Of a stretch of DNA of 64,000 bases, positions 44,675 through 53,133 are shown in pieces. Location: assembly GCF_003448965.1 (NCBI RefSeq), contig NZ_QRGC01000023.1:32648-96647 (forward strand), given 5' to 3'. The position numbers and the translations under genes are program-made. Origin of the DNA: Oceanicella sp. SM1341. Lineage in GTDB: Bacteria > Pseudomonadota > Alphaproteobacteria > Rhodobacterales > Rhodobacteraceae. Numbering within the stretch: position 1 is the stretch's first letter; every line of letters begins with the position of its first letter. The notes under the pieces were generated by a model. It searched no databases, was not told where the DNA came from, and was given only the letters and a program-made list of their open reading frames with translations.

Positions 44675-46200
44675 TGCGCCTGCGCGGCCTCGACCGCGAA
44701 GCGCTGGCGCAGGAAATCTCCCGCATCGGTGTCCACCGTGTTGATCCACTGCTCGGCGGTGAGCATCGGCTCGTCGCCTGCCTCGCCCTGCACCTCGGTC
44801 TCCTGGCCGCGGTTCTCCTCGTTGTCGAGCGTCACGTCGTCGGCGCCCATGTCCTGCTGCTCGCCGATGTCGGACTGCTCCTGCGCGGTCTCGACATAGT
44901 CGACGATGCGCCTGGCCAGCGCGAGGTTCGCGGCGGCATCGGGGAAATCGGGGTCGCGCGCAAGGGCGGTCTCGTAGGCGCGCACCCCGTCGCGGTAGGC
45001 ATGGTTGCGGATGCTGGCGAGGCCGAGGGCGAAGGCCGCCTCCGCCGTCTCCAGCCGGGCGAAGACCTGCGCCGCCTCCTCGTACCTGCCGGCGCGCATC
45101 AGGGCCATGCCCTGCCACATCGGGTCGGTGAAATGCTCCGCCGCCTCCGGGTAGTGCTTGCGCTCATAGGCGATCCGGCCCTGCTGGTCGGGGGTGAGGA
45201 ACCAGTCGGCCATGCCCTCCGCCCGCGCGCCCCCGGGCAGCGAGAGCAGCCCGAGCGCGAGCCCGGCCGCCCAGCGCATGGTCCAGCCGCGGCGAAACCA
45301 GATCAGCGTGAGCAGTGCCGCGGGCCAGGCCAGGAGCCAGCCGCGGTCATCCCAGGGCTGGTCGCCGTCCTCGGCCAGGGCGCGTCGGAAGGCGGCGTTG
45401 AGCCGGCGGTCGAGGGCGGCCACGTCCGCCCCGTCGGGCGTGAGGGCGACGACCGGCAGGGTGAGCGCGTCGAGCCCCGCGTCGCCGGTGCCGGGCGGCA
45501 GCACGGCGAGAACGGCGAGACTGCCGGCCGCGGCATCGAGCCCCGCCACGTCGGCGCCCGAGACGGAATCGGTCACCAGCAGCACCCCGCCCGGCGCGCT
45601 CTCGCGCGCGAGCATCCCCTGCGCGAGGGCGAGGGCGGCGAGCGCGTCATTGCCCTCGCGCGGCATCACGTCGGGGGCGAGGCCCTCGAGATAGGGCTGC
45701 ACCACCTGCGCGTCGCCGGTCATCGGCACCACGGAATGCGCGCTGCCGGCATAGGCGACGAGGGCGGTGCGCGCGCCGGCGCGCAGCTCGATGAGGTCGC
45801 GGATCTTCTGCTTCGCCCGCTCCAGCCGGCTGGGCGCCACGTCCTCCCCCGCCATCGAGGGCGCGACGCGCAGCGCGATCACCATCGGCGCGGCCTGGGC
45901 CACGAACGGGTCCGGCACGCGCGACCAGGTGGGCCCGGCGGCGCCGAGCACGGCGAGCACGAGCCCCAGCGCCACGCCGTCGACCGGGCGCAGGCGGCGG
46001 CGGTCGGAGCGCCCGAGGGTGAGGGCGGCGCGCAGGTGCGGGGCGATGGCCGCCTCGGGCAGCTCGCGCCCCGCCCCCCGCCACCGCACCAGCCACCACA
46101 GCCCCGCCACCGCCGGCAGAAGCAGGAGCAGCCAGGGCCGCAGGAAATGGAAGAACTCGGCGAAGAGCGCGAGACCGCTCATGCTGAAGCCGAAGCTCAT
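44671..46200 (-). CDS. BatB/BatC-like VWA plus TPR membrane protein
   Basis: A 509-residue protein that joins a VWA domain (about 105-270) to a C-terminal TPR region (about 335-440, YPEAAEHFTDPMWQGMALMRAG and following, quoted in part) and an acidic tail. Membrane helices lie at about 22-40, 74-92 and 295-325. The metal-site motif, normally Asp-x-Ser-x-Ser, reads R111-V-A113-P-S115, so the key Asp and first Ser are lost. It probably does not bind metal in the usual way and may be structural. It overlaps batA and batD by 4 nt each. Confidence 0.88.
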   Translation of the reverse strand: MSFGFSMSGLALFAEFFHFLRPWLLLLLPAVAGLWWLVRWRGAGRELPEAAIAPHLRAALTLGRSDRRRLRPVDGVALGLVLAVLGAAGPTWSRVPDPFVAQAAPMVIALRVAPSMAGEDVAPSRLERAKQKIRDLIELRAGARTALVAYAGSAHSVVPMTGDAQVVQPYLEGLAPDVMPREGNDALAALALAQGMLARESAPGGVLLVTDSVSGADVAGLDAAAGSLAVLAVLPPGTGDAGLDALTLPVVALTPDGADVAALDRRLNAAFRRALAEDGDQPWDDRGWLLAWPAALLTLIWFRRGWTMRWAAGLALGLLSLPGGARAEGMADWFLTPDQQGRIAYERKHYPEAAEHFTDPMWQGMALMRAGRYEEAAQVFARLETAEAAFALGLASIRNHAYRDGVRAYETALARDPDFPDAAANLALARRIVDYVETAQEQSDIGEQQDMGADDVTLDNEENRGQETEVQGEAGDEPMLTAEQWINTVDTDAGDFLRQRFAVEAAQAQ

Positions 46201-47183
46201 TCCCGCACCCTCCGCCGCCGCGCGGCGAGCAGCAGCACCGCCAGCGCGCCGCCGCCCGCCAGCGCCGCGCCCAGCAGCGGCACCCAGGCCAGCGCGCGCC
46301 GCGGCCGCCAGGAGAGGCTCTGGGTCTCGCGCGCGGTGAGCTGGTCGATGCGGGCATAGACCCCGGCGAGGGCGGCGCTGTCCTCGGCGAAGGAATAGCT
46401 GCCGCCGCTGCGCGCCGCGATGTCCTGCAGGGCGCGCAGATCGACCTTGTCCTCGCCGCCGGCATCGGGGTTTCCCACCCCGATGGTGTGGATCTCGATG
46501 CCCCGGCTGCGGGCGATCTCGGCGGCGTTGAGCGGGCTCATGCGGCTCACGGTGTCGGCCCCGTCGGAGAGCAGGATCAGCAGGCGCTCCTCGATGTCGC
46601 TCGCCTCGAAGGTGCGGATGGCGAGGCCGATCGCATCACCCAGCGCGGTGTGCGGGCCGGCCATGCCGACCTCGGTCCGGGCCAGCAGGGCGCGGATGGT
46701 CTCGAGATCCTCGGTGAGGGGCGCCTGCACATAGGCCTTCGAGCCGAAGACGATCAGCGACATCCGGTCATGCTCGCGCCCGGCGATGAACCCGTCGACC
46801 ACGGCGCGCACCCCGGCGAGACGCTGCAGGGTGTCGCCGCCGGGGGCGCGGAAGTCCTTCGCGTCCATCGAGCCGGAAATGTCGATGGCCAGCACCATGT
46901 CGCGCGCGGTGCGGGTCTGCTCCACCGGGGCGCCCACGCGCTCGGGCCGGGCCATCGCGAGCACCAGCAGGAGCCAGACCAGCACCGCCGCCGCCATCTG
47001 CAGGGCGCTGCGGCCCAGCACCACCGCGCCCGGGCCCACGCGGCTCCCGGCCGTGTCCACCACCCGGCGGAAGAAGGGAAAGCGCAGCGCGGCCACCCGC
47101 TCGCGGTGCGGCGGCACGAGCCAGAGCACCAGCAGCGGCAGCGGCAGCGCCAGCAGCGCCCAGGGAAAGCCGAGCGAGATCAT
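46197..47183 (-). CDS. BatA-like VWA membrane protein
   Basis: A 328-residue inner-membrane protein with helices at about 5-23, 60-80 and 300-320 around a VWA domain. The intact metal-site motif is AIDISGSMD (D101, S103, S105), followed by the later MIDAS residues in AGPHTALGDAIG and LLSDGADTVS. It probably works with the MoxR ATPase as a metal-dependent chaperone module at the membrane. Start and stop overlap both neighbours by 4 nt (ATGA), so it is part of a tightly coupled operon. Confidence 0.93.
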   Translation of the reverse strand: MISLGFPWALLALPLPLLVLWLVPPHRERVAALRFPFFRRVVDTAGSRVGPGAVVLGRSALQMAAAVLVWLLLVLAMARPERVGAPVEQTRTARDMVLAIDISGSMDAKDFRAPGGDTLQRLAGVRAVVDGFIAGREHDRMSLIVFGSKAYVQAPLTEDLETIRALLARTEVGMAGPHTALGDAIGLAIRTFEASDIEERLLILLSDGADTVSRMSPLNAAEIARSRGIEIHTIGVGNPDAGGEDKVDLRALQDIAARSGGSYSFAEDSAALAGVYARIDQLTARETQSLSWRPRRALAWVPLLGAALAGGGALAVLLLAARRRRVRE

Positions 47184-47689
47184 CGCCGCCGCTCCGGCCG
47201 GTGGCGCCGCACCCAGGCGATGGCCGCACGGGTGAGCGCGGGGTCGGGCCCGGCGCCGGAATAGGGCGCGGTGGCAAGGGCGCGGCCGGGGCCGGAGGTA
47301 AAGGCCCCGCCGCCGCCATGCGCATCGAGAAACCCCAGCCAGGCGGCACCGGTGAGCCCCGCCACCTCGGCCCGCGGATGGCAGGTGAGTGCGGCGCGGC
47401 GCAGGATGGCGGAGATGCGGGCCGGGTCGTCCCCCGCCTCGGCAAGCAGGCGCAGCGCGGCGCGGCGCCAGGCATTGGCACGGTGTCGCCGCCACAGCGC
47501 CCGGGCGGCAAGGGCGAGGAGCAGGGCCAGCAGCACCGCCAGCGCCACCCAGCCCCAGGTCTGCGGCATGAGCGAGACCGGGGGCGGCTCGGCCGGGGGC
47601 ACGAGCTGGTCGAGCAGGTCGACGAGCGTGGTGCCCCCCTCCCCCTGCGCGGTCTCCTGTGTAGTCTCCTGTGCGGCGGCGGGCTCCAT
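47180..47689 (-). CDS. DUF4381 membrane protein
   Basis: A 169-residue protein with one membrane helix (about 45-65, WVALAVLLALLLALAARALW) between a short acidic/Pro-rich exported N-terminus and a basic cytoplasmic domain containing ALRLLAEAGDDPARISAILRRAAL and WLGFLDAHGG. This fits DUF4381, which is regularly found in MoxR-DUF58-VWA operons. The ATG shares one base with the DUF58 stop (TGATG), and its own stop overlaps batA by 4 nt. Confidence 0.88.
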   Translation of the reverse strand: MEPAAAQETTQETAQGEGGTTLVDLLDQLVPPAEPPPVSLMPQTWGWVALAVLLALLLALAARALWRRHRANAWRRAALRLLAEAGDDPARISAILRRAALTCHPRAEVAGLTGAAWLGFLDAHGGGGAFTSGPGRALATAPYSGAGPDPALTRAAIAWVRRHRPERRR

Positions 47690-48672
47690 CAGCGCCCCCG
47701 CCCCGCCAGCCCCATCAGCCGGCGCATCTGGGTGACACTGTCCTCGCCGGCACTCAGCGGCAGCACCGGCACGCCGAAGCGGCGCTGCCAGTCGAGCACC
47801 GCGGCGAGCCGGCCCTGTGCCATGTCGCGCAGGCGGCGGTGGGTGGCGCGGTCAGCGGTGTTCACCTCGGCCTGCAGCTCGCCGTCGGACACCACGAGGC
47901 GCAGCCCCTCCGGCAGGTTGCCCGCCAGCGGGTCCGACACCAGCCCCAGCACCACGTCGTTGTGCCGCGCGAGGCCGGAGACGAGGCGCTCGGTGGTGGT
48001 GTCCACCGCGTCGAAATCGGAGAAGACCAGCACCAGGTGGTCGCGCCGGGCGATGCGCGAGACCGAGGCGAGCACCCGGTTGAGCGGCATCGGCTCGGCC
48101 GCCGGCGCATCGGCGCGCAGGAGCGCGTTCGCCTGCGCGATGGCGGTGAGCAGCCCGGTGAGGGCGCGGCGGCTGCGGGCGGGGCGGATCTCGGCCAGGG
48201 CCTCGTCGCCGAACACCACGCCGCCCAGCCTGTCGCCCTGCGCGAAGATGCGGAAGGCGGCGAGGGCGGCGCATTCCGCCGCGGTGACCGATTTCATGTT
48301 CAGCACCGAGCCGAAGAACATCGACATGCGCTGGTCCACCACGATGAGCGTGGGGCGGTCGCGCTCCTCGGTGTAGACGCGCACATGCGGCGTGCCGGTG
48401 CGCGCGGTCACCTTCCAGTCGATGCTGCGCACGTCGTCGGCGGGCAGGTAGTGGCGCAGCTCCTCGAAGTTCAGCCCCCTCCCGCGCAGCCGCGAGGCGT
48501 GCCGGCCATTGAGGATCGAGCCCGAGGGCTGGCGGGGCAGGAAGCTGATGCGCCGGGCCTGCTGCTCGAGCCCGCGCAGATGCGCGAGATCGACCCGCAC
48601 GCGCGGGTCCTCCCCCACGGGCGGCACGGGCGCGGCGAGCCCGGAGCGAAGGCGTGCGGCCCGGTCCTCCAC
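47689..48672 (-). CDS. DUF58 domain protein of the MoxR operon
   Basis: A 327-residue protein with the DUF58 signature RGRGLNFEELRHYLPADDVRSIDWKVTARTGTPHVRVYTEERDRP (quoted in part as GRGLNFEELRHYLP and SIDWKVTART) and a VWA-like remainder with LIVVDQRMSMFFGS and LVLVFSDFDAVDTTT. It has no membrane helix and is likely cytoplasmic, a partner of MoxR. The GTG at 48672, 5 nt after the moxR stop, is the likely start, so translation is probably coupled. Confidence 0.9.
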   Translation of the reverse strand: MEDRAARLRSGLAAPVPPVGEDPRVRVDLAHLRGLEQQARRISFLPRQPSGSILNGRHASRLRGRGLNFEELRHYLPADDVRSIDWKVTARTGTPHVRVYTEERDRPTLIVVDQRMSMFFGSVLNMKSVTAAECAALAAFRIFAQGDRLGGVVFGDEALAEIRPARSRRALTGLLTAIAQANALLRADAPAAEPMPLNRVLASVSRIARRDHLVLVFSDFDAVDTTTERLVSGLARHNDVVLGLVSDPLAGNLPEGLRLVVSDGELQAEVNTADRATHRRLRDMAQGRLAAVLDWQRRFGVPVLPLSAGEDSVTQMRRLMGLAGRGR

Positions 48673-48677
48673 CGCCG

Positions 48678-49664
48678 TCAGCCCGGGGCGACGCGGGCGA
48701 GGAGCTCCTCCACCACCCGGTCCGGGGTGACGCCCTCGCCCTGCGCCTCGAAGGTGAGGCCCAGCCGGTGGCGCAGCACGTCGCCGGCGATGGCCCGCAC
48801 GTCCTCGGGGTCGACGTAGTCGCGCCCCGCGAGCCAGGCATGGGTGCGCCCGCAGCGGTCGAGCGCGAGCGAGGCGCGCGGCGAGGCGCCGATCTCGATC
48901 CAGCGCGGCAGGTCGGGGCCGAAATCGCCCGGCCGGCGGGTGGCGTCGACCAGGTCGGCCATGTAGCGCTCGATCGCCTCCGAGACATGGATGGCCCCGA
49001 TCTCGGCCCGCGCGGCGAAGACCGCCTGCTGGGCGATGGCGGGGCGGGAGGGCGCCGCCCCGCCCTGCGCCCCCTGAAGGGCCGCGATCTCCTCGGCCCG
49101 CACGAGGCGGATCACCTCCACCTCGTCCTCCACCGGCGGGTAGCTGATGAGCACATGCATCAGGAAGCGGTCCATCTGCGCCTCGGGCAGCGGGTAGGTG
49201 CCCTCCTGCTCCACCGGGTTCTGGGTGGCCATCACCATGAAGAGCGGCTCCATGCGGTGGGTCTTGCCGGCCACGGTCACCTGCCGCTCCTCCATCGCCT
49301 CCAGCAGGGCGGCCTGCACCTTGGCGGGGGCGCGGTTGATCTCGTCGGCCAGCACGATGTTGGCGAAGATCGGCCCGGGCTCGAAGCGGAACTCCGAGCG
49401 CTCGCCGGAGCGGTAGTACACCTCCGTGCCGGTGACATCGGAGGGCAGCAGGTCGGGGGTGAACTGGATGCGGCTGAAGGCCACCTCCAGGTTCTTCGCC
49501 AGCGCCTTGATGGCGCGGGTCTTGGCGAGGCCGGGCAGCCCCTCCACCAGCAGGTTGCCATTGGCGAGAAGGCCGATCACCAGCCGGTCGATCACGCCGC
49601 GCTGGCCGATGATCGCCTCGCCCATCCGGGCCCGCAGCGTCTCGATCTCCTCGCGTGGGGTCAT
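48678..49664 (-). CDS. MoxR-family AAA+ ATPase
   Basis: A 328-residue AAA+ ATPase thought to act as a chaperone that matures or activates partner proteins, here the VWA/Bat set and perhaps the periplasmic enzymes encoded upstream. Walker A is GLPGLAKT (42-49), Walker B is LADEINRAP (Asp107, Glu108), the sensor motif is MATQNPVEQEGTYPLPEAQ and the arginine finger lies in MDRF. Its ATG overlaps the HAD gene's stop by 4 nt. Confidence 0.95.
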   Translation of the reverse strand: MTPREEIETLRARMGEAIIGQRGVIDRLVIGLLANGNLLVEGLPGLAKTRAIKALAKNLEVAFSRIQFTPDLLPSDVTGTEVYYRSGERSEFRFEPGPIFANIVLADEINRAPAKVQAALLEAMEERQVTVAGKTHRMEPLFMVMATQNPVEQEGTYPLPEAQMDRFLMHVLISYPPVEDEVEVIRLVRAEEIAALQGAQGGAAPSRPAIAQQAVFAARAEIGAIHVSEAIERYMADLVDATRRPGDFGPDLPRWIEIGASPRASLALDRCGRTHAWLAGRDYVDPEDVRAIAGDVLRHRLGLTFEAQGEGVTPDRVVEELLARVAPG

Positions 49665-50653
49665 TCGCCGCCCGCCCAGACGCGGCTCCAGTCCTGCGCC
49701 ATGTCGACCACCAGCCAGCCGCGGGCCTCCGCCTCGTCGAGCCCGCGGTCGAGCCTGCCGATCGAGCTCTCCCGGTCATAGGCGAACTCGCGCGCGCCGT
49801 CGGTGTGATGCACGATCATGCCGAAGCGCGGGCCCTCGCCGGCGGTGGTCCATTCCAGCATCTGGAAATCGCCGTCGGAATTGCCGGCCGCGAAGATCGG
49901 GCGCTGGCCGATGTGGCGCATGATGCCCACCGGCTTGCCCTCCTTGTCGTCGATGAAGGTCACACCGCCGTCCTTGGTGATCAGGGGCGTGCCGCCCTCG
50001 GCGGAGTAGGAGGTGTTGCCCTCGCTCCCCACCACCTGCCAGGGCGGGATGCCGTAGGCCTCCTCCGCGAAGGAGCGGATGAAGTCGATGCCGCCGCCCG
50101 AGACGATGTAGGTGGCGAAGCCCTCGTCGCGCAGGTAGCGCAGCAGCTCGAGCATCGGCTGGTAGGTCATCGCGGTGAAGGGCATGCCGGTGCCCGGATG
50201 GGTGGCGGTGGAGAGCCAGTCCCGCGCGGTGGCCATGAACTCCTCCGGGCTGACGCCGGAATGGGAGATGTCGAGGATCTCCAGCAGCCCCGCCTCGCCG
50301 CCCGCCATCATCCCCGCCATGTCGCCCGCCGCGGCGGCCTTCAGCACGTCGGAGGAGAGGATGGAGGGGTCGGCCTCGGCCCTCGACTTCAGCACGTCGA
50401 GGGCGAAGAGGAGCTGGAAATAGGCCGGCTGCTCGGCCCAGAGCGTGCCATCGTTGTCGAAGACCGCGATGCGGTCCGCCTCCGGCACGTAATCGCCCGA
50501 GGCGGGGTCGGTCACCCGCTCCACGAAGGCGATGATCGCGGCCTCGGCCGCGGTGTCGTTCCAGGAGGGGAGCGGGTCGGCGAGGGCCGGAAGGGCCAGC
50601 GCGCAGAGGGCCGCGGCCGCGGCACCGGCGCTGCGCAGGGACGTGATGGACAT
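49661..50653 (-). CDS. Periplasmic HAD-family phosphatase
   Basis: A 330-residue exported haloacid-dehalogenase-fold hydrolase. It has a signal peptide (about 1-25, LALPALADP). Motif I is FDNDGT (nucleophile D66 and D68), motif II is IVSGGG, and the motif IV region is FAAGNSDGDFQML. The fold and length suit an acid phosphatase or phosphonatase-like enzyme. It lies 70 bp after the arylsulfatase and overlaps moxR, linking sulfate/phosphate ester hydrolysis to the MoxR-Bat operon. Confidence 0.9.
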   Translation of the reverse strand: MSITSLRSAGAAAAALCALALPALADPLPSWNDTAAEAAIIAFVERVTDPASGDYVPEADRIAVFDNDGTLWAEQPAYFQLLFALDVLKSRAEADPSILSSDVLKAAAAGDMAGMMAGGEAGLLEILDISHSGVSPEEFMATARDWLSTATHPGTGMPFTAMTYQPMLELLRYLRDEGFATYIVSGGGIDFIRSFAEEAYGIPPWQVVGSEGNTSYSAEGGTPLITKDGGVTFIDDKEGKPVGIMRHIGQRPIFAAGNSDGDFQMLEWTTAGEGPRFGMIVHHTDGAREFAYDRESSIGRLDRGLDEAEARGWLVVDMAQDWSRVWAGGE

Positions 50654-50723
50654 GTGCGTTTCTCCCGCATGCGGGGCGGCACCCGCGGTGCCGCCCTCCC
50701 GTTGGTCCGGTGGCGCGCGCGGC

Positions 50724-52289
50724 TTACTGCACGCCGCCGGGCATCACGTTTTCGACGTCCTGCAGCCGCTGCACCAGGTCGGCGTTGCGCAGGGTCTGGT
50801 AGCCGAGGTTGGAGGCGGTGAGCGACGAGCCGGTCTGGTAGGGGAAGCCCGGGATCGTCTGGAAGAACTTCTTTATCTCCGCCTGGATGGGCACGAAGGT
50901 CCACATCGTGTTCTCGGCGTACCAGCGCAGGTACATGCCCGACTCCTCCCAGTTCTTCTCGTAGGGGTCGGCCTTGAGGTTGACCACCACCGGCCAGGCG
51001 GGGGTGTTGCGGATGCCCTCGGCGATGTTGCCGTCGACGGTGGCGAAATGGATCTTCCAGTCCGCGTAGCGCACCGCGTTGAGGTTTCCGCCCTGGTCGA
51101 AGTACATGATCTCGCGCCGCGGGCTCTGCTCGGCCTCGCCCGAGAGCCAGGGCAGCATGTTGTAGCCGTCGAGATGCACCTTGAACTCCTTGCCGTTGAG
51201 CGTGGTGCCCTGCTGGAGCTTCTCGACGATGTCCGGGTCGCCCATCGCGGCGGCGAAGGTGGGGAACCAGTCCTCCTGGCTGATGATGCCGTTGAGCTTG
51301 GTGCCCGGGTCGATCACGCCGGGCCATTTCACCAGCAGCGGCACGCGGAAGCCGCCCTCCCAGGTGCTGCCCTTCTCGCCCTTGAAGGGCGTGGTGCCGC
51401 CGTCGGGCCAGGAGGCCACCTCGGCGCCGTTGTCGGTGGAGTAGACCACGATGGTGTTGTCGGCGAGGCCCAGCTCGTCGAGCTTGTCGAGCACCTGGCC
51501 CACCATGCCGTCATGCTCGACCATGCCGTCGGGGTAGAGCCCCTTGCCGGTGGTGCCGACCGCCTCGGGCTTCAGGTGCGTCCACACGTGCATGCGCGTG
51601 GTGTTGAACCACATGAAGAACGGCGTGCTCTGGTCGCTCGCGCGCTGCAGGAAGTCGAGCGCGGAGGCGAGGAATTCCTCGTCAACCGTCTCCATGCGCT
51701 GCTTCGTGAGCGGGCCGGTGTCCTCGATCTCGCCGTCGGCGGAGGCGCGGATCACGCCGCGCGGTCCGTATTGCTCGCGGAAGGCGGGGTCCTTGGGGTA
51801 GAAATAGCCCTCCGGCTCCTCCTCGGCGTTGAGGTGGTAGAGATTGCCGAAGAACTCGTCGAACCCGTGGTTGGTGGGCAGGTGATGGTCCTGGTCGCCG
51901 AGGTGGTTCTTGCCGAACTGCCCGGTCATGTAGCCGTGCTCCTTGGCGAGATCGGCGATGGTGGGCGCCCAGTCGGGGATGCCGTGATCGTCGCCCGGCA
52001 TGCCGATGGTCAGCAGCCCGGTGCGGAACGGATGCTCCCCGAGGATGAACGACGCGCGCCCCGCGGTGCAGGACTGCTGGGCATAGGAATCGGTGAACAG
52101 CGCCCCCTCGGCGGCGATGCTGTCGATGTTGGGCGTCTGGTAGCCCATGATGCCGTGGTTGTAGGCGCTGACGTTGTGAACGCCGATATCGTCGCCCCAG
52201 ATCACCAGGATATTCGGCGGCGCCTGTTCCTGTGCGTGAAGAGCTGTTCCGGTGACGGCAAGTGCGGCTGATAGAAAAAATCGTCTCAT
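50724..52289 (-). CDS. Arylsulfatase (type I, formylglycine-dependent)
   Basis: A 521-residue exported sulfatase that hydrolyses sulfate esters. The signal peptide is about residues 1-19. The metal-binding Asp pair is in VIWGDDIGVHN (D33, D34). The modification site is C74 in QSCTAGRAS, matching C-x-A-x-R, so the Cys must be turned into formylglycine by a maturase not found in this window. Further motifs are GQFGKNHLG and VYSTDNGAE. AAGAGGCG precedes the ATG at 52289. It is the first gene of the HAD-MoxR-Bat cluster and divergent from a Crp/Fnr-like gene. Confidence 0.94.
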   Translation of the reverse strand: MRRFFLSAALAVTGTALHAQEQAPPNILVIWGDDIGVHNVSAYNHGIMGYQTPNIDSIAAEGALFTDSYAQQSCTAGRASFILGEHPFRTGLLTIGMPGDDHGIPDWAPTIADLAKEHGYMTGQFGKNHLGDQDHHLPTNHGFDEFFGNLYHLNAEEEPEGYFYPKDPAFREQYGPRGVIRASADGEIEDTGPLTKQRMETVDEEFLASALDFLQRASDQSTPFFMWFNTTRMHVWTHLKPEAVGTTGKGLYPDGMVEHDGMVGQVLDKLDELGLADNTIVVYSTDNGAEVASWPDGGTTPFKGEKGSTWEGGFRVPLLVKWPGVIDPGTKLNGIISQEDWFPTFAAAMGDPDIVEKLQQGTTLNGKEFKVHLDGYNMLPWLSGEAEQSPRREIMYFDQGGNLNAVRYADWKIHFATVDGNIAEGIRNTPAWPVVVNLKADPYEKNWEESGMYLRWYAENTMWTFVPIQAEIKKFFQTIPGFPYQTGSSLTASNLGYQTLRNADLVQRLQDVENVMPGGVQ

Positions 52290-52322
52290 GTCGCGCCTCT
52301 TGGAATGCGATTCTCTACCCGA

Positions 52323-52340
52323 TCTCGAATCTGCTCGAGA
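52323..52340. promoter_or_regulatory. Palindrome in the sulfatase/Crp divergent region
   Basis: TCTCGA-ATCTGC-TCGAGA is a perfect inverted repeat with a 6-nt spacer, in the 75-bp region between the two start codons. It does not match the usual Crp/Fnr site TTGAT-N4-ATCAA, so its regulator is open. Confidence 0.4.
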
Positions 52341-52364
52341 AGTCGGGGACAGGAGAATGTTAAC

Positions 52365-53104
52365 GTGATACCGTGGGGGAAACTGCACTATTCGGTACAA
52401 TCGGAACGCGAATTGGACGATATTCTGAGTTCCGTCTACAAGACGGGCTGGCTTGCCGCGCAACCGGAAAGCTTCAGGAATGAAATACTCGACGGCGGGG
52501 AGCTCCGGCATTACTCGCAGGGAGATGTCGTGTATTCCCTGGAGGATCCGCCCGGTGGCCTCTATTGCGTCCTCAAGGGCCAGATCGAGATCGTCCTGCC
52601 CTCGCGGGAGATGGGCCTGCACCTCGCGCATATGGCAGGGCCCGGCTTCTGGCTGGGTGAGGGCAGCTTCTTCTCGCGCGCGCCGCGCAACATCGGGCTG
52701 ATCTGCAGCACCGACGCCGTGCTGTTCCACCTCGCGCTCGAGCGCATGGACCGCATGACCCGGGACGACCCGCTCGCCGCCCGGCGCTTCGGCCAGATCG
52801 CGCATCGCAACCTCGAGCAGGGATGGGCAAGGTGTCCGACCTGCTGCTGCCGGCGAGCGAGCAGCGCCTGGCCGCCACGCTGCTGCGCCTCGTCGCGGCG
52901 CAGGACACGCCGCGGCTGCGCATCAGCCAGTCCGAACTCGGCGCAACCGCCAATGTCTCGCGCAACGTGGTGAGCCGCATCCTCGGCCGCTTCTCGCGCA
53001 AGGGCTGGGTCGAGCTGGGCTACGGCTGTGTCGAGGTGCGCGACGCCGCCGCCCTGACGGCCAGTTTCCGCGCCCCCGCCGAAGACACGTTCCACTACAA
53101 GTGA
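52365..53104 (+). pseudogene. Crp/Fnr-family regulator, frameshifted
   Basis: The first part encodes a cyclic-nucleotide-binding-type domain (about residues 20-150: YSQGDVVYSLEDPPGGLYCVLKGQIEIVLP, quoted in part; GPGFWLGEGSFF). The Crp-type helix-turn-helix (ISQSELGATANVSRNVVSRIL) lies in another frame. The shift is at about 52820-52823, where CAG GG ATG stands for an expected CAG GCG ATG, so one base is missing. Either the gene is dead, the read is wrong, or the two parts are made separately from ATG 52823. The GTG start at 52365 was chosen because AGGAG lies at 52351-52355. An intact version would probably control the sulfatase cluster. Confidence 0.85.
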
Positions 53105-53133
53105 GGCAGCCCCGGGGCCGCCGGAAGGACCGA

